Origin: Leptospira stimsonii
GTDB lineage: Bacteria > Spirochaetota > Leptospiria > Leptospirales > Leptospiraceae
Length of the DNA: 64,000 nucleotides
Assembly: GCF_003545875.1 (NCBI RefSeq)
Contig: NZ_QHCS01000002.1
Coordinates: forward strand, 507,001-571,000
Reading direction: 5' to 3'
Numbering within the stretch: the stretch's first letter is position 1; each line of letters opens with the position of its first letter. Made by a program: the position numbers and the translations under genes. Positions 9,171 to 18,354 of the stretch are shown here, one piece after another. A model generated the notes under the pieces. That model was given only the letters and a program-made list of their open reading frames with translations, searched no databases and was not told the DNA's origin.

Positions 9171-10184
9171 TTGAGGATTGGGATTATCGGTGTCGGACGT
9201 ATGGGTCGTCGTCATATCCAAGCGGTTCGGAGATTGGGTTGGGACTTGGTTGGGCTTTACGATGTAAGTAAGGATTCTTTGAATATGGCTCAGTCTGAGT
9301 TTTTGATCGATTCAGATAAACTTTTTGATGATATCAATCTTTTTTTTGCTCATGCAAAACCGGAATGCCTGATCATTGCAACGACCGCAGATTCTCACTG
9401 TAAATTTACCTGCCTTGCGACGGAGAACGGTGTGAAGTTTATTCTCGTTGAAAAGCCGATGGCTGTTTCTCTCGCGGAGTGTGATCGGATGATCGAAGCA
9501 TGTAAACAGCGCGGAGTCAAGTTGGCGGTCAATCATCAGATGCGTTTTATGGAACAATATACCGAGCCAAAGCGTCTCTTTAAAACAAAAGAATATGATG
9601 GATTAATGAGTATGACCGTTGTCGCAGGGAATTTCGGTTTCGCGATGAACGGCAGTCATTACTTTGAAGCATTTCGTTTTTTAACAGAAGAGGACATTGC
9701 CGAGGTCACGGCATGGTTTTCGCCAGAAATCGTCGCGAATCCGAGGGGACCTCAGTTTCAAGATCGTGCAGGTAGTATTCGAGCTGTAACGACTGGTGGA
9801 AAAAGACTCTACATGGAGATAGGTTCCGATCAAGGTCACGGAATTCGAGTAGTCTACGCCTGCCGAAATGGAATGATCACCATTAACGAACTTGACGGAG
9901 ACTTAATTGCGAACGTTAGGGAAGAGCAGTACCGAGACCTCCCGACTAGTCGATACGGAATGCCCTCGGTAGATTCTCGGATTAAGATCGCTCCTTGCGA
10001 AGTCGTGGATACGAGTGCGGCAGTGCTGCGTTCTTTAATCAACAATGAGAATGTAATTAGTGGGGAAGATGGGCGTCGCGTAATTGAAGTTTTAGTCGCC
10101 GCATATCAATCCGCTGGAAATGGAAACAATGTCATTCATCTTAGAACAGGGGTGGATCGGAGTGTTGTCTTCCCGTGGGCATAA
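9171..10184 (+). CDS. Gfo/Idh/MocA-family oxidoreductase (first of four)
   Basis: NAD(P)-dependent sugar or sugar-nucleotide dehydrogenase. The N-terminus RIGIIGVGRMGRRHIQAV is the Rossmann motif and LVEKPMAVSLAECD contains the family's EKP motif; a C-terminal beta-sheet domain follows. The start is TTG 9171, placed directly before the Rossmann fold, with AAGAGG about 10 bases upstream. It overlaps the stop of a 13-codon open frame (9133-9174) as TTGA. Substrate unknown: WlbA-type UDP-sugar acid dehydrogenases and inositol dehydrogenases are both in this family. Confidence 0.82.
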   Translation: MRIGIIGVGRMGRRHIQAVRRLGWDLVGLYDVSKDSLNMAQSEFLIDSDKLFDDINLFFAHAKPECLIIATTADSHCKFTCLATENGVKFILVEKPMAVSLAECDRMIEACKQRGVKLAVNHQMRFMEQYTEPKRLFKTKEYDGLMSMTVVAGNFGFAMNGSHYFEAFRFLTEEDIAEVTAWFSPEIVANPRGPQFQDRAGSIRAVTTGGKRLYMEIGSDQGHGIRVVYACRNGMITINELDGDLIANVREEQYRDLPTSRYGMPSVDSRIKIAPCEVVDTSAAVLRSLINNENVISGEDGRRVIEVLVAAYQSAGNGNNVIHLRTGVDRSVVFPWA

Positions 10185-10290
10185 GATAATTCTAATATAT
10201 CTGAAATTTAAAAGTGATTTCATTAGATTTCGGATTTTATTAAATTTGGGCGATGATGGAAGTGATTGAGGACTAAGGAAAATCTATAAA

Positions 10291-11256
10291 ATGAGTTCAA
10301 ATTCTAAAGCAATATTTTGCAAGGTTGCTTTCGTCGGCGCCGGCTATATGACGACCGAGCATATTAAGGCTTTTCGGGATATTTCAGGAGTGGAATTGTG
10401 CGGAATTTATAGCCGTACGAAAAGTCGCGCCGATATCCTTGCGAAAGAGTTCGGTATTCCTAAAGTCGTTGATTCGGTTGCTTCTCTCTATAAAGAAACG
10501 AATGCGGATATAGTCGTCGTTTCAGTTCCCGAGTTATCCACTAAATCGGTCATTTTGGAATGCTTTCAATTCCCTTGGATCTCTTTAATAGAAAAACCTG
10601 TAGGATATAATTTTGGAGAGGCGAATACGATTATGAAGGTCGCTCACGAATTAAAGAGAGAGGCTTACGTTGCTCTTAATAGAAGGCACTATTCGAGTAC
10701 ATACAATTCTCTTCAGGAATTAAATCTAATAGATGAACCGAGATTTATTCACGTTCAAGATCAGGAAGATTTGATAGCCGCCAAAAAATTCGGTCAACCC
10801 GATTTGGTCCTAGAAAATTGGATGTATGCGAATTCAATTCATCTAATAGACTATTTTTCAATTTTTGGTCGGGGAAGAATTATTCAAATCGATCCTCTAT
10901 TTCATTGGGATAAAGACAATCCCACTTTTGTCGCCGCAAAGATTATATTTGATTCAGGCGATCTCGGAATCTATCAAGCGGTCTGGAATGCTCCTGGGCC
11001 TTGGGCTGTTTCAGTAACCACTCATACGAAACGATTTGAGTTGCGGCCGCTTGAACAGGCGTCGATACAGTTAAATGGTCAGAGAACTTTGGAATCAATT
11101 CCTATACACGAATGGGATGTCCAATTTAAACCCGGACTGCGAAGACAGGCTGAGATGGTAGTCAAAGCGTTCAAAAACCAAGAACACTCTCTCCCTTCTT
11201 TGGTGGATGCCTTGGAATCAATGCGAGTAGTCCATGAAATCTATGGAGTAGAATAG
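10291..11256 (+). CDS. Gfo/Idh/MocA-family oxidoreductase (second of four)
   Basis: NAD(P)-binding dehydrogenase predicted to act on a sugar or sugar nucleotide. AFVGAGYMTTEHIKAF is the Rossmann motif, SLIEKPVGYNFGEA the EKP motif, and ALNRRHYSST follows in the position of the active-site strand. Length 321 aa is slightly short for the family. The ATG at 10291 has AAGGA about 11 bases upstream. It is similar in kind to the neighbouring 9171 gene but clearly divergent, so the two are not a recent duplication. It precedes the amidotransferase trio by 188 bases and may supply a keto or uronic precursor. Confidence 0.8.
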   Translation: MSSNSKAIFCKVAFVGAGYMTTEHIKAFRDISGVELCGIYSRTKSRADILAKEFGIPKVVDSVASLYKETNADIVVVSVPELSTKSVILECFQFPWISLIEKPVGYNFGEANTIMKVAHELKREAYVALNRRHYSSTYNSLQELNLIDEPRFIHVQDQEDLIAAKKFGQPDLVLENWMYANSIHLIDYFSIFGRGRIIQIDPLFHWDKDNPTFVAAKIIFDSGDLGIYQAVWNAPGPWAVSVTTHTKRFELRPLEQASIQLNGQRTLESIPIHEWDVQFKPGLRRQAEMVVKAFKNQEHSLPSLVDALESMRVVHEIYGVE

Positions 11257-11444
11257 GTATATGCACATAATTCGTTTTTTGAAAGCAATCATTAGCTTCA
11301 TTATGCAATCTATCTGTTGTTGAATTTGAAAAATGAATGTCGTTACACTTGCACAATCTTAGTCGCCGATTTGATTTCCTTTCGTAAATTTATAGCGGGA
11401 ATCAGATGAAATTATATCAAATGGAAAAAACTTAGGTTTAAAGA

Positions 11445-12605
11445 ATGGAAAAGAAAGATTTAATAAAAAAATATAATTTACCTTCGGAAGTAAAATTTTG
11501 CGTAAAATGTACGGTTTCAAATCAACGTCCTAGAATTACGTTTGATGAGAAAGGAGTTTGTTCCGCATGTAATTTCGCTGAATATAAAAGAAAGCACATT
11601 GATTGGAATCTCAGAGAGAAAGAATTGCATGACCTTTGCAACCGGTACAGAAAAAATAATGGTGAGTATGATGTAATAGTACCTTGTAGCGGCGGGAAGG
11701 ATGGCAGTTTTGTGGCGCATCAGCTGAAATATAAATACAACATGAATCCGTTAACCGTCACATGGGCCCCGCTAAAGGCGACAGAAATCGGTCGTAAAAA
11801 CTTAGACGCATTTATTGCATCAGGATTTGATAATATTCTTGGAACGCCGAACGGGAAGGTAACCCGTAGATTGACCCACCTTGCTTTTCAGTTCTTAGGC
11901 GATCCTTTTCAACCTTTTATTTACGGGCAAACAAATTTTCCATTACATATGGCAGTAAAGTATGGTGTTTCGTTGATCATGTATGGAGAGAATGGGGAAG
12001 TTGAATATGGCGGAGATATGAAGAATGCGTTTCGTCCGGACCGGGATATTCAGGATCACGATAAACATTATTTTTCAGGACTTCCGCCCGAGTTTTGGAC
12101 TGAGCATGGCGTAAGCGAAGTCGATTTAAAGCCGTTTGTAGCGCCTAAATTTGATGATATCAAGAAGAACAATACTCAAATCCATTTCTTCGGTTATTAT
12201 AAATTTTGGGATCCGCAGGAAAACTTTTACTATTGTAAGGAGCATACTGGTTTTTCTCCAAATACTGAGCGTTCGGAAGGAACTTATTCGAAATACGCTA
12301 GTTTAGATGATAGCATTGACGGCTTTCACTATTATTTGAGTTATATCAAATTTGGAATCGGCCGCGCCACATCCGACGCGGCGCATGAAATCAGAGACTC
12401 AAAGATCACTCGAGAAGAAGGAATCGCATTAGTTCAAAAATATGACGGCGAGTTTCCTAAAAAATATTTCAAGGACTTCCTTGAATATTGTTCTATTACC
12501 GAAGACGAATTCAATGAAGTAATTGATAGCTGGCGTTCAGATCACATTTGGAAAAAGCAGGACGATGTTTGGACTTTGAAAAAACCCGTATGGGCTAAAG
12601 ATTAG
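11445..12605 (+). CDS. N-acetyl sugar amidotransferase, WbpG/PseA-like
   Basis: Predicted ATP-dependent enzyme that turns an N-acetyl group of a sugar into an acetamidino group using ammonia delivered by the HisH/HisF-like pair downstream. Cys19, Cys22, Cys39 and Cys42 (CVKC and CSAC) form a probable zinc site. The PP-loop SGGKDGS at 82-88 binds ATP, and MYGENGEVEYGG is typical of the WbpG/PseA family. 386 aa is normal. In Pseudomonas O5 the trio WbpG-HisH-HisF makes an amidino uronic sugar; in Campylobacter PseA with HisF/HisH-like genes makes amidino nonulosonate. It lies 14 bases before the HisF-like gene. Confidence 0.9.
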   Translation: MEKKDLIKKYNLPSEVKFCVKCTVSNQRPRITFDEKGVCSACNFAEYKRKHIDWNLREKELHDLCNRYRKNNGEYDVIVPCSGGKDGSFVAHQLKYKYNMNPLTVTWAPLKATEIGRKNLDAFIASGFDNILGTPNGKVTRRLTHLAFQFLGDPFQPFIYGQTNFPLHMAVKYGVSLIMYGENGEVEYGGDMKNAFRPDRDIQDHDKHYFSGLPPEFWTEHGVSEVDLKPFVAPKFDDIKKNNTQIHFFGYYKFWDPQENFYYCKEHTGFSPNTERSEGTYSKYASLDDSIDGFHYYLSYIKFGIGRATSDAAHEIRDSKITREEGIALVQKYDGEFPKKYFKDFLEYCSITEDEFNEVIDSWRSDHIWKKQDDVWTLKKPVWAKD

Positions 12606-12619
12606 ACTTCGGCAAAAGA

Positions 12620-13390
12620 ATGAGAAAAGTAAGATTAATCGCGCGCTTAGATATCAAAGGACCAAATTTGATAAAAGGGATTCACTTGGAAGGTCTTCGT
12701 GTGATTGGATCTCCGAGTGAATATGCTATACGTTACTATGAACAAGGTGCGGACGAACTAATCTATATGGATTGTGTGGCAAGTCTTTACGGTAGAAATA
12801 ACTTGAGTGATATAGTAAAAAATGCCGCACACAATGTTTTTGTTCCGATTACCGTGGGTGGCGGAATTCGTTCAGTAGAAGACGTTACTCATCTACTTCG
12901 GTGTGGAGCGGATAAAGTCGCAATAAATACAGCGGCCGTTGCGAATCCAAATTTAATCAGTGATGTTGCGAGACGTTTTGGAAGTCAATGTATGGTACTA
13001 TCCGTCGAGGCAAAAGAAGTCGGTGCCGGAAAGTGGGAAGTTTATACAGACAATGGCCGAGAGCGTTCCGGTCTTGATGTAATCGAATGGATCAAACGAG
13101 GTGTTTCACTGGGTGCAGGTGAAATTCTTTTGACTTCTATCGATCGGGAAGGAACTCGAAAAGGATTTGATATCCCTCTGATAAGCGCGGTCACAAAAGA
13201 CGTTACTGTTCCAGTAATCGCGAGTGGAGGAATGGGCAAGCCGGAAGATATAATTGACGCGGTGAAACTTGGCGACGCGGACGGCGTTGCAATGGCTGAC
13301 ATTCTTCACTATGATCGATCGACAATTGGCATTATTCGAAAAACTGCAGAGCAGGCAAATATAGAAGTGAGACATTATGAAAATACCTGA
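12620..13390 (+). CDS. hisF: HisF-like cyclase subunit partnering a sugar amidotransferase (HisF2 type)
   Basis: A (beta-alpha)8 barrel of the imidazole glycerol phosphate synthase HisF family, 256 aa. Here it is expected to bind the HisH-like glutaminase and pass ammonia to the amidotransferase rather than make histidine. TVGGGIRSVEDV, KVAINTAAV, LLTSIDREGT and VIASGGMGKPEDI are family motifs. The N-terminal strand reads RLIARLDIKGPNLIKGIHLE, unlike the CLDVxxGRVVKG of biosynthetic HisF, a difference I associate with the WbpG-linked paralogues. It overlaps the HisH-like gene by 14 bases. A housekeeping hisF elsewhere would confirm the specialised role. Confidence 0.88.
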   Translation: MRKVRLIARLDIKGPNLIKGIHLEGLRVIGSPSEYAIRYYEQGADELIYMDCVASLYGRNNLSDIVKNAAHNVFVPITVGGGIRSVEDVTHLLRCGADKVAINTAAVANPNLISDVARRFGSQCMVLSVEAKEVGAGKWEVYTDNGRERSGLDVIEWIKRGVSLGAGEILLTSIDREGTRKGFDIPLISAVTKDVTVPVIASGGMGKPEDIIDAVKLGDADGVAMADILHYDRSTIGIIRKTAEQANIEVRHYENT

Positions 13391-14024
13391 TGTTTCCGTA
13401 ATCGATTATGGCGTTGGAAATCTCCTCAGTGTTTGTAGAGCCTTTGAATACTTTGGAGCAAAGGTAGAGGCAACATCCGATCCTGAAATTATTCTTTCTT
13501 CTCCTCACGTTGTATTGCCTGGAGTGGGCGCGTTCGCCGACGGCATGAATGAATTAGAGCGTCAAGGTTTGGTGCCAATCGTTAAAAAAGTAGCTTCAAA
13601 TGGGACACCATTGTTAGGGATTTGTTTGGGAATGCAGATGTTATTGGATGAAAGCGAGGAGTTTGGAATCACTGCAGGTCTTGGTTTGGTTGCTGGTAAA
13701 GTCGTCCCGGTTCCTGATAAAACGATCGATGGAAAAATGCAAAAAATTCCGCATATCGGTTGGAACGAATTAAAATTCGATATAGATAGTGATAACGAAA
13801 AACCGAACCTACTCAAGAACGTTCAACCCGGTGATTCAGTTTACTTTGTTCATTCCTTTATGGCGATGCCGCAAGATCTGACTAACATAGTTGCTCATTG
13901 TAATTATGGGGGTCGAAAGGTGACTGCGGTGATAAGAAATAAAAATGTTCATGGATGCCAGTTTCATCCCGAAAAAAGTGGGACAGTGGGTCTTAATATC
14001 TTAAGAGGTTTTTTAACCTTATGA
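13377..14024 (+). CDS. hisH: HisH-like class I glutamine amidotransferase
   Basis: Glutaminase subunit that releases ammonia from glutamine. The catalytic Cys83 is in LGICLGMQM, and His197 and Glu199 are in CQFHPEKSG, so the triad is complete. VSVIDYGVGNLLSV and LPGVGAFADGM are HisH family motifs; 215 aa is usual. The gene overlaps the HisF-like gene and sits just downstream of the WbpG/PseA-like gene, so the three probably form one amidinating machine for an O-antigen sugar. Involvement in histidine synthesis is unlikely because no other his gene is nearby. Confidence 0.9.
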   Translation: MKIPDVSVIDYGVGNLLSVCRAFEYFGAKVEATSDPEIILSSPHVVLPGVGAFADGMNELERQGLVPIVKKVASNGTPLLGICLGMQMLLDESEEFGITAGLGLVAGKVVPVPDKTIDGKMQKIPHIGWNELKFDIDSDNEKPNLLKNVQPGDSVYFVHSFMAMPQDLTNIVAHCNYGGRKVTAVIRNKNVHGCQFHPEKSGTVGLNILRGFLTL

Positions 14025-14076
14025 TCAATTCTATAAGAGTCGATTTTATATATCTTTCTCCTTTTCAACGGAAAAA

Positions 14077-15615
14077 TTGAAACTAAATAGTAATCATTGT
14101 AATCTTTCTTTCGACCAAGAAATCCAAAAAGTTTTCGAACAACTCCTTTCTCGATTACCTTCCTTTTTGGGATATTCTTCTCAAGTCTTGACGGAGCGTC
14201 TAACACAGAGAGTTATAGAGATCGGGCGACTTCCGTTTACTTTGACTTCTAAATACTTTTATGAGAAAGAGGAAAAATCGATTCCCATCGGATACAAATT
14301 AGATTGTGGTCGAGCCGAAATCGAGATCGGTTCAGGCGTTGTTTCGGTTTCTTGGAAGCAATGGCTATACAATCAGGCTGAGTTTATTTTGCATTGGGCT
14401 TATTGTTTTCTCAATATATTCAGAATTCGTTTCTATAGGAATTCTCTACCTGCAACCTTAATTTTTGGAGTTGGGGAAGAGAGTCTTTTTATAGAAAAAA
14501 GCGATCGAAGATTCGTTGAATATTGTAGGTCAGGACAAATTCCGCCACTTAAGAATGGGAAGTGGTTCTTGATTCAATCTTTTTCAGGTAATATCTCATC
14601 CAACCCATCTGAATTTTCTTACGTTAAAAATCCTTTATTAAACCTTCTTTCTGAAACTCGGTTGGGGTTTTTCGGTCGAGTGCAGCTTCTGATAAATCAT
14701 AGTATTCTTATATTTTTATATTCTTATTTAGTTTTTCGTTTTCGATCTCTCTCCTTGATTGCAAAGGATTTTGCCTACATAGCCATTTTGGCCTCTCTAG
14801 ATAAACGCCAAAAAATTCAGGAAATTTTTTTGACCTGTTCATCCTTCGGTATTCAGCCTCTTTGGATGAGATCTCTGAAAAATGCCGAAACGAATATGAT
14901 ATGGTATGCCCAGAACTGGCAACCGATAGTAACACTTCCGGAGACGAAAAAATCTAATATTCCTTTTTTGCGTTGGATTCGAGTGGATCGACATTGGGTT
15001 TGGACTCACTCCTTTGCAGGCTATTTAAAAACCCTTTCTCCAAAAGCAAAGATTGAATCAGTCGGACCGATTGTTTGGTATTCTCCTGATGCTTTGGTAA
15101 AACCACCCGTTGATGCAATACAGATTACCGTGTTTGATATATCACCTTATTCCGATGAAATTGCGCTTGAATACTGTGAATTTCCAAACTATAATTGCCC
15201 GGATAATTTGAATCTATTTATAGAAGATATACTTTCTTTAAAGAAAAATTTAGAAAAGAAGTATTCGTTACCCGTTAGAGTAAGACTTAAAACGAAACGA
15301 GGTTATCGATCATCATATGACAGACAATATTTCAATACTTTAGAAAAACTAGATAGGAAAGGAGGAATAAACTTATTATATCATATGGCCGACGTTTTTA
15401 ATCTGATTTCGGAAAGTCATCTCATTATCGTTTATCCTTTTTCATCTCCGGCTTATATTGCCGAACACCTAAAGATTCCTGCTATCTACTACGATCCAAC
15501 GAGTTCGATTCTAAGATGGGATTTCGCAGATTCGGAATCCTGGGTTCACTTTGCACATTCACGCAAAGAATTGGAATCTTTATCAGTTAGAGAACTCAAT
15601 AAGTCATTTGCTTAA
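14077..15615 (+). CDS. uncharacterised polysaccharide biosynthesis protein with a YPFSSP motif
   Basis: No well-characterised homologue recognised. The 512-residue protein starts at TTG 14077 (KLNSNHCNLSFDQEI follows). The C-terminal third reads like a GT-B second domain: RVRLKTKRGYRS, MADVFNLISESHLIIVYPFS, SPAYIAEHLKIPAIYYDPTS and WVHFAHSRKEL. I recall a family of surface polysaccharide proteins defined by a PFTS motif, and the PFSSPA here may be a variant; that link is from memory. Two hydrophobic stretches around residues 110 and 205 may touch the membrane. It sits 52 bases after the HisH-like gene. Confidence 0.6.
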   Translation: MKLNSNHCNLSFDQEIQKVFEQLLSRLPSFLGYSSQVLTERLTQRVIEIGRLPFTLTSKYFYEKEEKSIPIGYKLDCGRAEIEIGSGVVSVSWKQWLYNQAEFILHWAYCFLNIFRIRFYRNSLPATLIFGVGEESLFIEKSDRRFVEYCRSGQIPPLKNGKWFLIQSFSGNISSNPSEFSYVKNPLLNLLSETRLGFFGRVQLLINHSILIFLYSYLVFRFRSLSLIAKDFAYIAILASLDKRQKIQEIFLTCSSFGIQPLWMRSLKNAETNMIWYAQNWQPIVTLPETKKSNIPFLRWIRVDRHWVWTHSFAGYLKTLSPKAKIESVGPIVWYSPDALVKPPVDAIQITVFDISPYSDEIALEYCEFPNYNCPDNLNLFIEDILSLKKNLEKKYSLPVRVRLKTKRGYRSSYDRQYFNTLEKLDRKGGINLLYHMADVFNLISESHLIIVYPFSSPAYIAEHLKIPAIYYDPTSSILRWDFADSESWVHFAHSRKELESLSVRELNKSFA

Positions 15616-15645
15616 GATTTTTCATAAGATGAGCTCAATGAATCA

Positions 15646-16350
15646 ATGAAAACAGAATCTAATTTTCCAAAAATAATCTCGTATCCGAAAGATCAATGGA
15701 TTGAGTCTGTATCGAAGGAAATCCAAAATACGATTCTTTCAACCATTGAAATGAAAGGAAGCTGTGATCTAATGTTGACCGGAGGCAAAACGGCTGGGTT
15801 ACTCTATAAATATTGGAAGGACACTGCTTCGTTACCGATCAAGAATATACGATTTTGGTTTGGAGATGAACGTTGTGTGCCACCAGACCATCCGGAAAGT
15901 AATTACGGCCTTGTCATAAGAACCCTATTGTCGGATTCCCCGGGCGCTGTGATAGCAAGGATGGAAGGCGAAGATCCGGATATGGACGCCTCTGCCCTTC
16001 GTTATGAAGGATTGCTCCCTCTTCAAATAGATGTTATGCTTTTAGGATTGGGCGAGGACGGCCACATAGCTTCGCTATTTCCAAATGACGAGGCGTTAAA
16101 TTCAAAGAACCGTTCTGTACTTCATGTTGTCGGTTCGAAACCGCCGAAAAAGCGAATCACTGTTACGCCGCGAGTCATCCAGAGTTCTAAGTTTATATAT
16201 GTCCTTGCTTTCGGCGAAGAAAAAGGAAAAGTTCTCTCAAAAGCTTTAGAGGATTTGGATGATTTTCGATCTCTTCCGGTCAGACTGACTCGGAATGGAA
16301 CTTGGATGTTGGACGAATTCGCGACAAAAAGTATCCGAATAGAAAAATAA
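15646..16350 (+). CDS. pgl: 6-phosphogluconolactonase family protein
   Basis: Sugar lactone hydrolase or isomerase fold shared with glucosamine-6-phosphate isomerase. MLTGGKTAGLLYKY, FWFGDERCVPPDHPESNYG, MLLGLGEDGHIASLFPN and RITVTPRVIQSS are the signature blocks of bacterial 6-phosphogluconolactonase, and 234 aa is its usual size. Its position inside an O-antigen locus is odd for a pentose-phosphate enzyme. It may hydrolyse another phospho-sugar lactone for the pathway at 16-25 kb, or simply be a housekeeping gene captured there. The ATG at 15646 follows a 30-base gap. Confidence 0.82.
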   Translation: MKTESNFPKIISYPKDQWIESVSKEIQNTILSTIEMKGSCDLMLTGGKTAGLLYKYWKDTASLPIKNIRFWFGDERCVPPDHPESNYGLVIRTLLSDSPGAVIARMEGEDPDMDASALRYEGLLPLQIDVMLLGLGEDGHIASLFPNDEALNSKNRSVLHVVGSKPPKKRITVTPRVIQSSKFIYVLAFGEEKGKVLSKALEDLDDFRSLPVRLTRNGTWMLDEFATKSIRIEK

Positions 16351-16402
16351 AGTTCGAATCCGCCTTCAAATGAAACAAATTCATTTCTTATAATATGTAT
16401 TT

Positions 16403-16407
16403 AGGAG
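16403..16407 (+). promoter_or_regulatory. ribosome binding site that fixes a TTG start
   Basis: AGGAG seven bases before the TTG at 16415. It is one of the clearest Shine-Dalgarno sequences in the window and shows that TTG is a genuine start codon here. Confidence 0.7.
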
Positions 16408-16414
16408 TCAAACT

Positions 16415-17272
16415 TTGAAAAAAGTTATCAAATCCGTACTAACCTTTGTGGTAAATTGTTTACTTGCTTTTTTTGAAAAGGGACGTCTTGGCGGGTATAT
16501 GCAGACTGAGATTCTTAGGAATTTGATGGATCGCAAAAAAGAAGTAAACTATGGAAGTTTAATTCTCAGTTTTGCTATTCCGAACTCCTTAAATCGTTAT
16601 CGAGCCGATACGTTTGTCACAAAAGAACCTGAAACTTTAGAATGGATCGATAGTATTCCTAACGGATCAATTTTTTGGGACATCGGAGCGAACGTTGGTT
16701 TATATTCTTGTTATGCGGCAAAAAAAAGAAACTGCAGAGTATTTTCTTTTGAACCTTCCGTATTCAATTTAGAGTTATTGGCGAGAAATATTTATTTGAA
16801 CGATCTTGGTGACCGGGTAACAATCATTCCGCTTCCACTTTCGGAGAAACTTTCGTTTAGCAAGCTCAACATGACAACGAAGGAATGGGGAGGGGCGCTT
16901 TCCACATACGATCAAAACTATGGACACGACGGAAAGCCTATGAGGACAGTTTTCAATTTTCCGACGATAGGTCTATCCATGGATGAATCCGCTAATTTAC
17001 TTAAAATCCCTCAACCTGCGTACATCAAAATGGATGTAGACGGAATCGAGCATTTAATACTAAAAGGCGGTAAAAAGGTTTTATCAAAGGTGAAAGGAAT
17101 CTTAATCGAGATCAATGACAGTTTCGACGAGCAAGCGAAAGAATCTCGTAAGTATTTAGAAAAAGCGGGATTTCAATTAAAAGAAAAACGTCATGCTGAG
17201 GAATTTAATACGGGTATGGCGCAATTTACCTTTAACCAAATTTGGATTCGAAAAATGAAAACGAAGGCATAA
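16415..17272 (+). CDS. FkbM-family SAM-dependent methyltransferase
   Basis: Predicted O-methyltransferase acting on a sugar. The SAM-binding motif is FWDIGANVGLYSCYAA, followed by VFSFEPSVFNLELLARNI and YIKMDVDGIEHLILKGG, the three landmarks of the FkbM family. The start is TTG 16415 with a good AGGAG at 16403-16407, seven bases upstream, which fixes it. A hydrophobic N-terminal segment (SVLTFVVNCLLAFF) precedes the catalytic domain and could anchor it to the membrane. Length 285 aa is normal. The target hydroxyl cannot be inferred. Confidence 0.87.
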   Translation: MKKVIKSVLTFVVNCLLAFFEKGRLGGYMQTEILRNLMDRKKEVNYGSLILSFAIPNSLNRYRADTFVTKEPETLEWIDSIPNGSIFWDIGANVGLYSCYAAKKRNCRVFSFEPSVFNLELLARNIYLNDLGDRVTIIPLPLSEKLSFSKLNMTTKEWGGALSTYDQNYGHDGKPMRTVFNFPTIGLSMDESANLLKIPQPAYIKMDVDGIEHLILKGGKKVLSKVKGILIEINDSFDEQAKESRKYLEKAGFQLKEKRHAEEFNTGMAQFTFNQIWIRKMKTKA

Positions 17273-17315
17273 ATCTTTGACAGAAAATTACATCATAGAA
17301 AGCGAGATTTATCAA

Positions 17316-18353
17316 ATGAAAAAATTGAGAGTTGGAATTGCCGGTTTCGGAGTAGTCGGAAAACGCAGAAAGGAATATATCGATCGTCATCCGAATTTGG
17401 ATGTTGTCGCAGTTTGTGACAAAAGCTTTGGTAAAGATGGAGTTTTAGAAAACCACATTCGATATTATCAAAATTATAAAGATCTTTTAAAAGAAGAATT
17501 AGATGCTTTGATCGTCTGCCTTACGAACGACATCGCGGCGGAAGTTACGATTGCGGGCTTGGAGGCAGGCCTTCATGTATTTTGTGAAAAACCTCCGGGA
17601 CGAAATGTTGAAGATATCGTTCGGGTTATTGAACACGAGAAAAAGTATCCTTCATTGAAATTGATGTACGGTTTTAACCATCGATATCACGATTCTATCC
17701 AGGAGGCTCTGAAGATACTACGTTCAGGGGAGCTAGGCAAAGTCATCAATTTGAGGGGACTGTATGGAAAATCGAAACTCATCACTTTCAATCAACCGGA
17801 TTGGCGCACAAAACGCGAGGTTGCAGGCGGTGGGGTTTTATTAGATCAAGGAATTCATATAGTTGATTTGATGCGTTTATTCGCAGGTGAGTTCGAAGAA
17901 ATTCATAGTTTCATTTCTAATGGACATTGGAAATACGATGTCGAAGATAATGCTTACGCGATCATGAGGACAAAAGACGGGATTGTTGGAATGTTGAATT
18001 CTTCAGCGACACAGTGGAGACATCGTTTTCATCTTGACATCAATCTCGAGAAAGGAAGTCTAATTTTAGGGGGAATTCTCTCCGGAACAAAAAGTTACGG
18101 TGCAGAAACGCTTACCATCGTTTACGCGGATCCCGATAACGATGGCGGTGATCCTAAAGAACAGACGATACGCTACAATAAGGATCCGTCTTGGAATGAA
18201 GAGATTATCGCTTTTGCCGACTGTATCTTGAATGACAAGCCGGTTCAATTTGGAACGTCAAGCGATGCTTTGCAGACGATGAAGCTCGTTTTTAAAATAT
18301 ACTATTCCGATCCAATCTGGCAAAAAAAATACAATATAAAGGAACCGAACTAA
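17316..18353 (+). CDS. Gfo/Idh/MocA-family oxidoreductase (third of four)
   Basis: NAD(P)-dependent dehydrogenase. LRVGIAGFGVVGKRRKEYI is the Rossmann motif, VFCEKPPGRNVEDI holds the EKP motif, and GGGVLLDQGIHIVDLMRLF matches the C-terminal domain motif shared by WlbA- and inositol-dehydrogenase-like members. The frame is open from TTG 17277, but ATG 17316 puts the Rossmann motif at the N-terminus as in relatives. It ends one base before the SIS isomerase gene begins, so the two are probably co-expressed. Substrate unknown; a sugar nucleotide or cyclitol is likely. Confidence 0.82.
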   Translation: MKKLRVGIAGFGVVGKRRKEYIDRHPNLDVVAVCDKSFGKDGVLENHIRYYQNYKDLLKEELDALIVCLTNDIAAEVTIAGLEAGLHVFCEKPPGRNVEDIVRVIEHEKKYPSLKLMYGFNHRYHDSIQEALKILRSGELGKVINLRGLYGKSKLITFNQPDWRTKREVAGGGVLLDQGIHIVDLMRLFAGEFEEIHSFISNGHWKYDVEDNAYAIMRTKDGIVGMLNSSATQWRHRFHLDINLEKGSLILGGILSGTKSYGAETLTIVYADPDNDGGDPKEQTIRYNKDPSWNEEIIAFADCILNDKPVQFGTSSDALQTMKLVFKIYYSDPIWQKKYNIKEPN

Positions 18354-18354
18354 G

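Noticed and set aside
11445..14024. HisH/HisF as histidine biosynthesis genes
   Set aside because: The neighbour is a sugar amidotransferase, no other his gene is near, and the HisF strand is altered.
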